From assembly GCA_030522415.1 (NCBI GenBank), contig CM060124.1, forward strand, positions 25,789,454-25,853,453: a stretch of DNA of 64,000 nucleotides, given 5' to 3'. Each line of letters begins with the position of its first letter. The stretch's first letter is position 1. Under the pieces are notes generated by a model. The model saw nothing but the letters and a program-made list of their open reading frames with translations, ran no database searches and was not told the origin of the DNA. Shown piece by piece: positions 55,259 through 64,000 of the stretch. The DNA comes from Channallabes apus (lineage: Eukaryota > Chordata > Actinopteri > Siluriformes > Clariidae). Position numbers and translations under genes: made by a program.

Positions 55259-55954
55259 TTACATGACATTTATGCAAAGAGTCAGTACTTGCAGTGTTGG
55301 CCCCTTCTTTTTCAGGACCTCTGCAATTCGACTGGGCATGCTCTCAATCAACTTCTGGGCCAAATCCTGACTGATAGCAACCCATTCTTTCATAATCACT
55401 TCTTGGAGTTTGTCAGAATTAGTGGGTTTCTGTTTGTCCACCCGCCTCTTGAGGATTGACCACAAGTTCTCAATGGGATTAAGATCTGGGGAGTTTCCAG
55501 GCCATGGACCCAAAATTTCACTGTTTTGGTCCCCGAGCCACTTAGTTATCACTTTTGCCTTATGGCATGGTGCTCCATCGTGCTGGAAAATGCATCGTTC
55601 TTCACCAAACTGTTGTTGGATTGTTGGAGGAAGTTGCTGTTGGAGGGTGTTTTGGTTCGATTCTTTATTCATGGCTGTGTTTTTGGGCAAAATTGTGAGT
55701 GAGTGAATCCTCTTTAGGAGACGATCCTGGCACTAGCTGGACTTTCTTGGATGCCCTGAAGCCTTCTTAACAAGAATTGAACCTCTTTCCTTGAAGTTCT
55801 TGATAATCCTATAAATTGTTGATTTAGGTGCAATCTTAGTAGCCACAATATCCTTGCCTGTGAAGCCATTTTTACGCAATGCAATGATGGCTGCATGCGT
55901 TTCTTTGCAGGTCACCATGGTTAACAATGGAAGAACAATGATTTCAAGCATCAC
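55259..55954 (-). pseudogene. Tc1-like transposase, internally deleted
   Basis: Tc1 transposases cut their element at the inverted repeats with a DD(34)E catalytic triad. The N-terminal part (55954-55733) has a helix-turn-helix (GFTGKDIVA...STIYRIIKNFKERG). The C-terminal part (55690-55259, 143 codons) carries FQHDGAPCH with the second Asp and the block NSPDLNPIENLW with the Glu. About a third of the usual length (some 340 residues) is missing between them, including the expected first catalytic Asp, and the frames do not join. Confidence 0.9.
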
Positions 55955-56100
55955 CCTCCTTTTAACATGTCAAGTCTGCCATTCTAACCCAATCAGCCTG
56001 ACAGAATGATCTCCAATCTTGTGCTCGTCAACATTCTCACCTGAGTTAACAAGACGATTACTGAAATTATCTCAGCAGGTCCTTTAATGACAGCAATGAA

Positions 56101-56322
56101 GAAGAAGAAGAAGAAGAATATTCAATTATTGTCACATGTACTTTTTACAGCACAGCGAAATTTCTTCTTCGCATATCCCAATTAGGAAACTGGGGTCAGA
56201 GCGCAGGGTCAGCCAGATTACAGCGCCCCTGGAGCAGATAGGGTTAAGGGCCTTGCTCAAGGGCTCAACAGTGGCAACTTGCCGATGCTGGGGTTCGAAC
56301 CCCCGACCTTCCGATCTGCAGT
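56101..56322 (-). repeat. SINE B copy 5, inside the Tc1-like transposon
   Basis: Reverse orientation: GAA-repeat tail at 56098-56116, then the SINE B body and the B-box region (GGGTTCGAACCCC, 56290-56302, palindromic). It ends at the 'gatcggaagg' part of the head, so the A box is lost. It is nearly identical to 26055-26270 and recent. Confidence 0.9.
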
Positions 56323-56674
56323 GGAAAGGTTTTTTGGGACTAAGCTAATTTTCATGGTAAAGAAGGACTATGCAATTCATCTGATCACTCTTCATAACAT
56401 TCTGGAGTATATGCAAATTGCTATTATAAAAACTTAAGCAGCAATTTTTCCAATTTCCAATATTTATGTAATTCTCAACTTTTGGCCACGACTGTACAGT
56501 ACATTGTATACCAATAGAAACAAGAGTGTCCCTATCGTACCTAATGTACTCAATGGTGATGAGTTTGGCGCTTTTAAAAAGCTGAAAACTAACTTAAAAA
56601 ACAAAAACAAAGAAAAGTGAGTCGGATCAGTCGTGACCGCAGTTGACCTCACTGGCGTCATCTTTCTTCTAATT

Positions 56675-56892
56675 TGATTAATTACTTACCTGTACTCTTG
56701 TTTCCAGAAGCCGCTCTCGTTGCAATCTCCGAGCTGCTGTCACTGTATCGCCATGGTGTGTGGTTGTACTCCTCTCCAGGTCTTGTCAGTTTGGGCTTCT
56801 CCACAGTCCTTCTCCTCGAAGAAAGTAAATCATACCGTTTATCCTTGCTCTTCAGCTGATATCTCTATACTGCATCTCATATTACTGTTACA
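56675..56892 (+). repeat. Gypsy-2 5' LTR, right part
   Basis: Resumes with 'tgattaattac' and matches 58948-59235 to GTTACA. It lacks about 70 bp near the 3' end compared with the 3' LTR. Confidence 0.85.
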
Positions 56893-58735
56893 GTGGCAGC
56901 TCTTCTTGACTAGGGGTCAGCCGGTAACTTCATCTCCGGAAACTTGTGCCGATTCCTCAAACTCAAGACAGTCCCGATGAAAAAATTCTACCAGATCGAG
57001 TCCATAACTGGAAAACCCCTGTCCAGAAGATCAGTGCATCAGCTCGCTGGTCCCGTCAACCTCCAAATCGGTCTGTTCAACCAGGAAGTAATCATGTTAT
57101 TAGTACTAGAAGAATCTACCTCCGACATCGTCCTGGGATGCCCATGGCTCTCCCACCTGCTTCCCTACACTACCATTAAAAACTCAACCTTTGAAACTTC
57201 AGACTACTTCAATCGAGAGCTGACATCTTCTACCCCAAAAGGGCAGCCCAACTACCACCACATTGGCCATGGGATTGTGCGATTGATCTGCTCCCAGGTG
57301 AGCCGTTACCTTACGGATGCATTTATCCTCTTTTGCTCCCTGAAAGGAAGGTCATGGAGTAAATTTCTGAGGCTATTCGACAGGGCTACATTTGCCCATC
57401 TACTTCCCCGGCAGCTTCCAGCTTCTTCTTCGTGGCCAAGAAAGTTGGTGGGTTAAGACTCTGCATACACTTCCGTACTTTCAACCAAGCTACTGTCAAT
57501 TTCGCTATCCATTACCCCTGGTGCCAGCAGCCGTAGAATGTCTCCGCATGGCCAAACTCTTCACAAAACTCGACCTCCATAAATGTTAAATCTTTAAAAC
57601 AAGCCTTCGTGTCTGCACCTGTTCTCGTCCATCCCAATACTGAAGTCCCTTTTGTGGTGGAAGGGGACGCTTTGACGACTGAAGTGGGAGCCATTCTCTC
57701 CCAGCAACAAGATCCAACCGCACTCCACCCAGACCTTTGTCAACCCCATCCAATGGCAATGCCCTTCATCCATCTCAGAACCAGCACCAGCTACTCCACT
57801 GAACTGTCCACCGTCCCTGCCGATTCAAAACTGGAGAAGGATTGAAATTCCCTCATTCATTCAGTACACTGCTCTTTGGGCACTGGACATCCAGGGATTG
57901 ACAGAACTCTCTCACTGTTACATGATTGCTTCTGGTGACCCAATATGAAGAAAAACATGAGAAGGTACATCAACGGATGCCCAGATTCTGCCATGTCAAA
58001 AACCCCTCAACACCTACCAGCCGGTCATGCCCCTGCCCATTCCTCAACATCCATGGTCACACCTGGGGGTAGACTTCCTCACTGATCTACCAGTCGCAGG
58101 AGGACATACCTGTATCCTAGTAGTAGAAGACAGATTTTCTAAAGGATGTAGACTGAGCCCTCTTAGAGGTCTGCCAACTGCTATGGAGACTGCTGACTTA
58201 CTCTTCAATAGGGTCTTCCGCTACTACGGAATCCCAGATGATATCGTCTCAGATCGAGGTCCTGAGTTTATATCAAGAGTCTGGCGAGCATTCTTTTGTC
58301 TACTAGGTGTGACTGTGAGCTTGTCATTAGGATACCATCCTCAAACGAATGGGTAAACGGAGCGGAAGATTCAGGAGATCGGCCGATTCCTCCGTAGCTT
58401 CTGTCACGGTCACCAGGACTCCTGGAACCAGTTCCTAGGCTGGGCGGAGTATGCCCAGAACTCCCTTCAAACTCAAATCTACCATCCAGGAGATAAGGCA
58501 TGGCTCTGGACTAGAGACCTACGCTTACAACAGCCCTGTAAAAAGCTTAGCCCCAGGTATGTCAGTCCCTTCAAAGTCCTGGAACAACTCAATCCGGTAA
58601 CATACAAATTACAACTGCCTTCACACTACCTTATTCACCCTACCTTTCACATATCTCTGTTAAAACCATATCATGATCCTATCATTTCTCCCACAGAGCC
58701 TGGCCCTGAAGAGGAAGTGCCCCCTCCTTAGGAGC
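56893..58735 (+). pseudogene. pol: Gypsy-2 pol remnant: protease, RT/RNase H scraps, integrase
   Basis: Reading starts immediately after the LTR inside the protease. The active-site triplet D-S-G reads GAC-TAG-GGG (56908-56916), a stop in place of Ser. The protease then continues to the LGCPWL block (about 57130-57150). A short RT piece follows (SSFFFVAKK, near 57420), then an RNase H piece (VEGDA at about 57655-57670). The integrase core has its first Asp in GVDFLTDLP (codon 58072-58074) and second Asp in VSDRGPEF (58252-58254). The YHPQTNG block is followed by TAA (58354-58356) where a Gln codon is expected. The integrase tail is recognisable to about 58735, but no chromodomain is seen. Confidence 0.85.
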
Positions 58736-58756
58736 GGGTCGTGGAGGAGCGGGTAA

Positions 58757-59235
58757 TGTCACAGTCAGGCCAAGCTCCCAAATCAGTCAGACACCACGCC
58801 CTATATCTCCAGAGTTCTAATCACCATCACCTGTCACCAATCAGCAGCAGCACATAAAAACCACACACTGCGCCTCAGTCAGTGCCCGGGCTCGTAGTGG
58901 CTCGAAGTGGACTCAACTTCCTATGCTCACATAAGAAGAACATACCTGATTAATTACTCGTTTCTCGTTTCCAGAAGCTGCTCCCGTTGCAATCTCCGAG
59001 CTGCTGTCGCTGTACCGCCATGGTGTGTGGTTGTACTCCTCTCCAGGTCTCATCAGTTGGGGCTTCTCGACACTCCTTCTCCTCGCCATAAGAAAAAAGT
59101 AAACCAGACTGTTTATCCTTGCTTTTCAGTTGATATCTTGCAAGTGCCTGCTTCTAAGCTCCATCGTATTATCCGAAGTATAATAAACTCACTTATCTTT
59201 ATACTTACTATCATGTGGAGTCTGTCTTTGTTACA
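58757..59235 (+). repeat. Gypsy-2 3' LTR
   Basis: 479 bp, TGTCACAG...GTTACA, preceded by a purine-rich tract (58741-58753). TATA-like CATAAAAACC lies at 58853-58862. Followed by target duplication TCATA (59236-59240). Confidence 0.9.
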
Positions 59236-59611
59236 TCATAACTGTTTGAGATGTTGAACCTTTATAGTTTGAACCTTTTAGTTTTAGATTAATAACAATA
59301 TATTTGAATAAGATGAAGCCTGATGGGATAAGATCAAATCTTTAAGTCTCTCTTTCCCATTCATGTTTGTGACTGGATAAACAAATCTTTATTTCATTTA
59401 GCTGCTTTTAGTATATTTCATTTGTTTCTTTCTTTGTTTGACTTTTTTTTTTGTTTTACCAGGTTATCTTTCTGAGCAAACCCCTTAAGTGTTCAGTGAA
59501 TATTCTTGTTTGACCTCTTAAGTCCAGCTTATGTAGTAATTACTTGTAATTTAATACAACTACTTCATTATCTTTATTAAACTGAGTATGATCCTCAGGA
59601 AATATGGATGC

Positions 59612-59865
59612 CAGAATTTGATCAAGTGCAAAGATGAGTGTTTTCACACAGATTAGCTTGAGCTGCAGTTCTAAATAGAGTGTCTCCTGGGTACTTTCAG
59701 GCCAGTAACTTAAAATTAGGGCACACTGCTGATTTTGTAAACTTGCTTCTTGAAGGCGAATTGATTCCCAGAGGATCACCACCTTTTGGCAGTTACAAAT
59801 AATCTCATTTGCTTGGAATCTTCGGTCTGGAAGGTGACTGAAAAAAGCTGAATCAGGCAACTGGA
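59612..59865 (+). repeat. Diverged repeat flanking gypsy-2, copy 2
   Basis: See 53640-53900. A minus-strand frame of 130 codons runs through it (59932-59540), but it is not conserved as a frame in copy 1, so I do not call a gene. Confidence 0.7.
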
Positions 59866-61655
59866 AGATGATGTATAAAGACTTAAAGTAAAGTATCCTT
59901 ATGATGAATTGAAGCCAAGGGTCCTTGATCACATAGTCCTTGAAGGCATGCAGTGAAAGGTCATTACTGATTGGGATTTATAATCCTTATTGTTTGAACT
60001 GTTCAGTTCCATGCAAATAATGAAAAAAAAAAAGTATGCACATAATTCAAATTAAAGCAAGTGCGGTTATGTTCAGAGGCAGGGTAATAATTGTTTGGGT
60101 GGAATAAATAATATCTTCAAATGATTTTATGAATCAGTGTATGAATGGGACATTAGGCAAGGACACAGCCCAAATCATAGCTAAAGAACTACATAGACAA
60201 ACCATGATAATCAAAACACATAATTACTCTAGGTGTATATTTCATTAAAAAAATACAGTGTATTTATCTACTTTTGCATTTCACCATTACTAATAAAGAA
60301 GCTCAATAGCAAGTTATCATTGCATCAGTGCATCTAAAAAAATAAAAATAAAATTTACACACAGTGAAAGCCAAGATGCAGGTCTACAATGGAATGTCCC
60401 TTGACACTATGTGCACTTGGTCACATGTTTCTAAAAGGATATTTATTTCACCAAGAGCCAAAAGCCTCTGGGATTACAAGTAGTTTGACTTTGAACATTT
60501 CGCTTCACTGAAAAGACACCTGAATGAAACCAAATCCAAGGATCCGCAGTGTCATGTAACGCCCCAAGCTCAGATGCAGCCATTTGTGTCTGTTTCTGAT
60601 GGAGGTTATTGCTTTTAGCATGGAGCGAAAAAATAAAAAAATAAAAAAAATGAATTATTTAAGATTTATTTCCCCAAAGTCATCCTAATGTAATGTTTGG
60701 ACTTTCAAATATAACACCTAGAGGTGAAATATATGAAATATGGTTAAAAATATCATATAGAATATTATACTGTATTATATAGAATATTACAGAATATCAT
60801 ACAGAAATATTATTGTTAATTATAAAGACATTTCTTTTGAAAAAGCTTCTTAATGGCAGTTTTGTTGGTTTTAATGCTAATTTCAATTGGGATTTGCTCT
60901 AATTAAGACAAGCAAGTAAGCAGGAAACACTCTTGTCATTGCTGTCATTATTTGCTGAGATTAATTAGGAAAACTATCACAGACATCTACAAACAAACAA
61001 AAAATCCCTTTAACCATAAAGTAAATGAACAGCTTGAAGCAAGAAGAGTTGAAAACTGCTAAGTAATATTTTGTGGATCTTTTATTTTAGTCACTTGGAA
61101 GATATAAAGCACAAATGCTTAAATATTATGCTTTTTTTTTTGTTATGTAAATGTGGAATTAGTGTTGTTTTTTTTTTTTTTTTGTCAAAAAGCTAAAATT
61201 CCACCTCCCCTAGTTTTTCTTCAATAGATAAAACAGTCTGCAGTTGTACTTGTGGTCATTTAAATGTGCAATTTAGTATAAATAATATGTTGTTGAGCTG
61301 GGGGAAAAGGGAAAAAAAACAGCACACTCATGCTTTGATTAAGTTTTTGTACTGGGTCACTGCCATCAAATTGGGAAAATACTTTTTGTTGTTGTTGTTG
61401 TTGAAGACAATGCCAACCATTGACTATACTTGACAATACTTAAAGTTTCAGAACTTTAACTAGCACATGCAAACAATGCCTTTTGCCAGTACAGAAAATG
61501 CATGTACATCTATTAAGTGTTGTAGCATTACTGTATCTCTTTCCTGCTGTGAAGTGCATCCTGGCTCCCAAGAAGAGAAATAAACAAAAGTGAAGAATTG
61601 TAAGTGAAATTAAAATGGGACACTACAGTATCCCACAGCTTTAAGTATATACCAT
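59866..61655. other. No gene recognised
   Basis: AT-rich throughout with A and T runs (60023-60034, 61131-61141, 61167-61183). No repeat family or coding signal seen. Confidence 0.45.
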
Positions 61656-61659
61656 GCTG

Positions 61660-62166
61660 GATGCACATCCAAATGAATGCCCCAATTACAAATTAAGAAA
61701 TTTGCTTCGGCATACAAATTATTTTCGGCATACGAGTGAACAAACCGAACTAGTTGCCATCTGGAGGGGATTCAAAACTCCAAAGCCAGGCAAATCAAGT
61801 TTGCATTTTTCTTGTTTTGCATTTTGTGCAAGAATTAGTAGACATTTCACAATGGGTCAATTTAGTTTGTTAATGCAGCCATTGCCAAGAGGATTCATGA
61901 ATAAAGATTAAAGTCAGGTTTAATGACTATTTATTCCTTGTCATTTACTTCATGTCTTTTCTAAATGTTTTTGATGGTTTTTATATGCAAAAATATGATT
62001 ATATTAGTGAAAAATTGCTAATATTGGTTATAATTTTTTGGGTGGCTGGAATGGATTATCTGCATTTACCTTCTTCTTATGGGGAAATGTGCTTTGCATT
62101 ATGAATGTTCACCTTAAGAACTCGCCTCTGGAAAGGATTAATTTTGTATGCTGAGGTACCACTGCA
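61660..62166. mobile_element. Tigger/pogo-like MITE remnant
   Basis: The right end, read on the minus strand, is CAGTGGTACCTCAGCATAC (62147-62165), and the next 100 bp contain 'ccattccagccacc' and 'tccccataagaag'. This is the typical terminus of Tigger/pogo-like non-autonomous elements. Near 61705-61735 there are two 'ttcggcatac' motifs of the same kind, so the left part is present but decayed. The frame at 61654-61911 is inside it and not a gene. Confidence 0.55.
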
Positions 62167-62779
62167 TCTGTAATTCATGACTGCTAATGTGATTACAATT
62201 ACACTAACAGGGTGTATGTGTTCTTTTTCATGGGTTTAACATTCTCTAAAAAAATAGTTCACTCATGGCAGCCACTATTTGACCCAGAATGTACTTTTGA
62301 TTCACTGATCACATGACGAATAGAAGCCGTGTGATTGGCTTTTCAGGATGTGTCATGTTTCACTATAAAAATACATTATTTTATTTAAGAGAAGAAAAAA
62401 AAAAGGACGTTAATTGCTCCAAAGCCAAAGGAAATTTATTTTCCAGAATGAATAAAGAAATTGAGCTGGCATTGTTTGTTTTAAACTTTACTAATCAGGA
62501 TCCTGTGCAGCACAAAAACAAGATGGCCACCAGGCACTTTATTTCTTAACTTCCCACATTTGCTTGATTACTGACTTATTTTAATGTAATTTTACTCACA
62601 CGTATGCTCTTTGTGTAGTTTACAGACTGGTTATAACCATCCCCTGTTGGGCTGTTACGACTGTCTCTGTTGGTTGAGAAATTTATTTTTTAGTTATCAT
62701 TAAAACCTTAATTCCTGTCTGCGCTTGTGTCTGCAAGTAACACTAACAGAAAACTGTGGCTTAGAACCAGGCACATCCA
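62167..62779. other. No gene recognised
   Basis: AT-rich. A frame at 62313-62549 has no family resemblance. Confidence 0.4.
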
Positions 62780-63520
62780 TCCTTTGACATCTAAGAGGTG
62801 CTCACTGCCCAGGGACTATATCTACATGGTTAAAGGCAGCAAATGACCCAGCTAATCAGCCAGGTGACTCAACTACAAGCTGCAACCCCACAGTCTGTAC
62901 TTCCACCTGGTCTCCCTCATCACCAGGCCATACAAATACCCAGGTGATCCCACTGAGTCTGAGGGATTTTGTTGCAATGTTCCCTCTATTTTCTCAGCCT
63001 GGAATCACAAACTTCAAGACATTGCTCACTGAAAAAGCCCTCAGGTGGGCCACAAGGGAGTTTATATATCACATCATATGTCCAGTTTCTACAAATTATT
63101 TACACAGAGCATTTAATAATTCCTTAGATGGTAAGAAGTGAGCAGTTTAATTTTGTCAAGGGAAGTGAAGTGCTGTGGGGTATGTACTTTGGTTCCCTTG
63201 AGTGGATGACATGATTCCACACTCAAAGGTACTTACTGCCAGGGGTTCCATGGTGACATTCTTACTGTAGTGGCTTGTGGAGACAATAAGGACACTTGTT
63301 GTCTTATTGATCATCTCACAGCAGCCAAGTTCAAGCTTCCTGCTTTAATACTTTTCTCATGGAGAAGCACTGGATTGAGGACCTGTTGGTGGTGGAGACA
63401 CAGATCAACGCACAGAGACGGTTTTCCTGTAAGTCAGAGTCCATGACAATTCCATCAGAGAGATCAGGTTGGCCAGTGGAGACCAGATGGACATTTTTTA
63501 CTTTTATGTAAAAAGCTGGC
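62780..63520 (+). pseudogene. Gypsy-3: decayed Gag and protease region
   Basis: The plus strand in shifting frames resembles Ty3/gypsy Gag: a Gln-rich region (about 62840-62900), a block like GFLLQCSLFFSQ in decayed form (about 62960-63000) and LLTEKALRWAT (63024-63056). After 63280 it resembles a protease: GNFIDH-like sequence is not intact, but LIDHLTAAKFKLPAL is readable near 63303-63347. No LTR found. It is older than gypsy-1 and gypsy-2. Confidence 0.6.
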
Positions 63521-64000
63521 ACACTATTGTCATATATACTCTTCTTTTTTATATAGCTCACCTCAAGCGCCTCTTTGCAAAGTGATGTACTAGTTTCTCA
63601 CCTGTTCCAACAGGTTCATGCCTGCATGCCAACATTTTTTTTTTGCAAGGTTAGCTATGATGCATGGGAGAAGGCTCCACAGTTTGCTTTGTTAAAATTT
63701 TCAGACATAGGAACATCTGTTTTCAAAGAAGGGGAAGAAAGAGTATTCTGAGGGAATGTCCAAAATGGGAAAAATTTTTGGAGAAATTTTACAAATTTCC
63801 ATGTAAATAGAAATATATACACATTAAGATCATTCATTACTCACTTAAAGTTTGACATCATTTGGTACATGTTGCAAAAAAAAAAAAAAAAAAAAATCAA
63901 TAATCAAGGTGGTCACTAAGTCCATATCACCCCACCATGCCAACAACAGTACTTTCCTATAACAACCTCACACACACACAGTGGTTTATTACTTACTTAT
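63521..64000. other. No gene recognised
   Basis: AT-rich to the window end, with an A run (63875-63896). Confidence 0.45.

Larger units (their letters stand above)
55106..56496 (-). mobile_element. Tc1-like transposon inside the gypsy-2 5' LTR
   Basis: Terminal inverted repeats share AGTCGTGGCCAAAAGTT (left 55108-55124; right as reverse complement ending at 56493). Right end is followed by TA. It encodes a broken transposase on the minus strand and carries a SINE B (56101-56322). The DNA between transposase and right end keeps the normal order of a Tc1-like element. Confidence 0.9.
54636..59235 (+). mobile_element. Gypsy-2: older Ty3/gypsy element with nested insertions
   Basis: LTRs start TA/TG TCACAG and end GTTACA. 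The element is flanked by the target duplication TCATA (54631-54635 and 59236-59240). The 5' LTR is split by about 1.85 kb of foreign DNA (54829-56674). Internal DNA is only about 1.86 kb: protease, a scrap of reverse transcriptase, a scrap of RNase H and most of integrase. Primer site, Gag and most of RT are gone. The LTRs differ at roughly one base in ten over the first 190 bp, so it is older than gypsy-1. Confidence 0.9.

Noticed and set aside
59540..59932. 130-codon minus-strand frame as a host gene
   Set aside because: The related repeat at 53640-53900 does not keep the frame, there is no known family, and composition is ordinary.

Overview
This is 64 kb of vertebrate, almost certainly teleost fish, nuclear DNA. 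It is AT-rich and intron- or intergene-like. It holds long TCTA, TA, CA and ATT microsatellites, Tc1/mariner debris, L2-type LINE 3' ends, chromodomain Ty3/gypsy elements and three families of tRNA-derived SINEs. The SINE repertoire looks like that of catfishes and their relatives, but that is an inference from memory of repeat types, not a search result. I see no host protein-coding gene, no structural RNA gene and no CRISPR array. Every recognisable protein-like stretch belongs to a transposable element, and every one is broken.

Layout. 0-5.8 kb: a foldback repeat (928-1240), a 312-bp segment duplicated 1.6 kb apart, an old SINE A and a SINE C. 5.8-10.2 kb: a full-length but inactive chromovirus-type Ty3/gypsy element (gypsy-1) with TG...CA LTRs, a 5-bp target duplication and a primer site that pairs with the start of its own transcript. 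10-20 kb: mariner and SINE remnants, one SINE sitting inside a mariner. 20-23.5 kb: L2-like LINE pieces on both strands. 24-26.8 kb: SINEs A and B, some inside a Tc1-like remnant, and a candidate conserved non-coding block. 27.5-31 kb: a TA-flanked, 3.43-kb terminal-inverted-repeat unit that contains two LTR-like repeats, one of them folded into a palindrome. 31-49 kb: sparse DNA with an L2 3' end, internally deleted Tc1-like elements, MITEs, a 290-bp local duplication, microsatellites and several SINE A copies with target duplications. 49.7-51.9 kb: a local duplication, one copy of which carries an hAT-like MITE that itself contains a third copy of the LTR-like repeat; a truncated gypsy-1-family LTR lies beside it. 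54.6-59.2 kb: a second, older gypsy element (gypsy-2) with a 5-bp target duplication. Its 5' LTR was split by LINE-like DNA, a Tc1-like transposon and a SINE B, one within another. 61.6-63.5 kb: a Tigger/pogo-like remnant and a decayed third gypsy fragment.

How the parts relate. The window is best read as layers of insertions. The SINE A copies have long, near-perfect target duplications and look recent. Gypsy-1 (six substitutions and one 6-bp gap between LTRs, counted by hand) is intermediate. Gypsy-2, the mariners and most Tc1-like copies are older. The mechanistic highlight is gypsy-1: 11 nt just inside its 5' LTR are exactly complementary to 11 nt lying about 31 bp past its TATA box. This is the self-priming layout known for Tf1/sushi-type retrotransposons, and its first Gag ATG falls inside that primer site. 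All coordinates and comparisons were made by eye; no database search was run.
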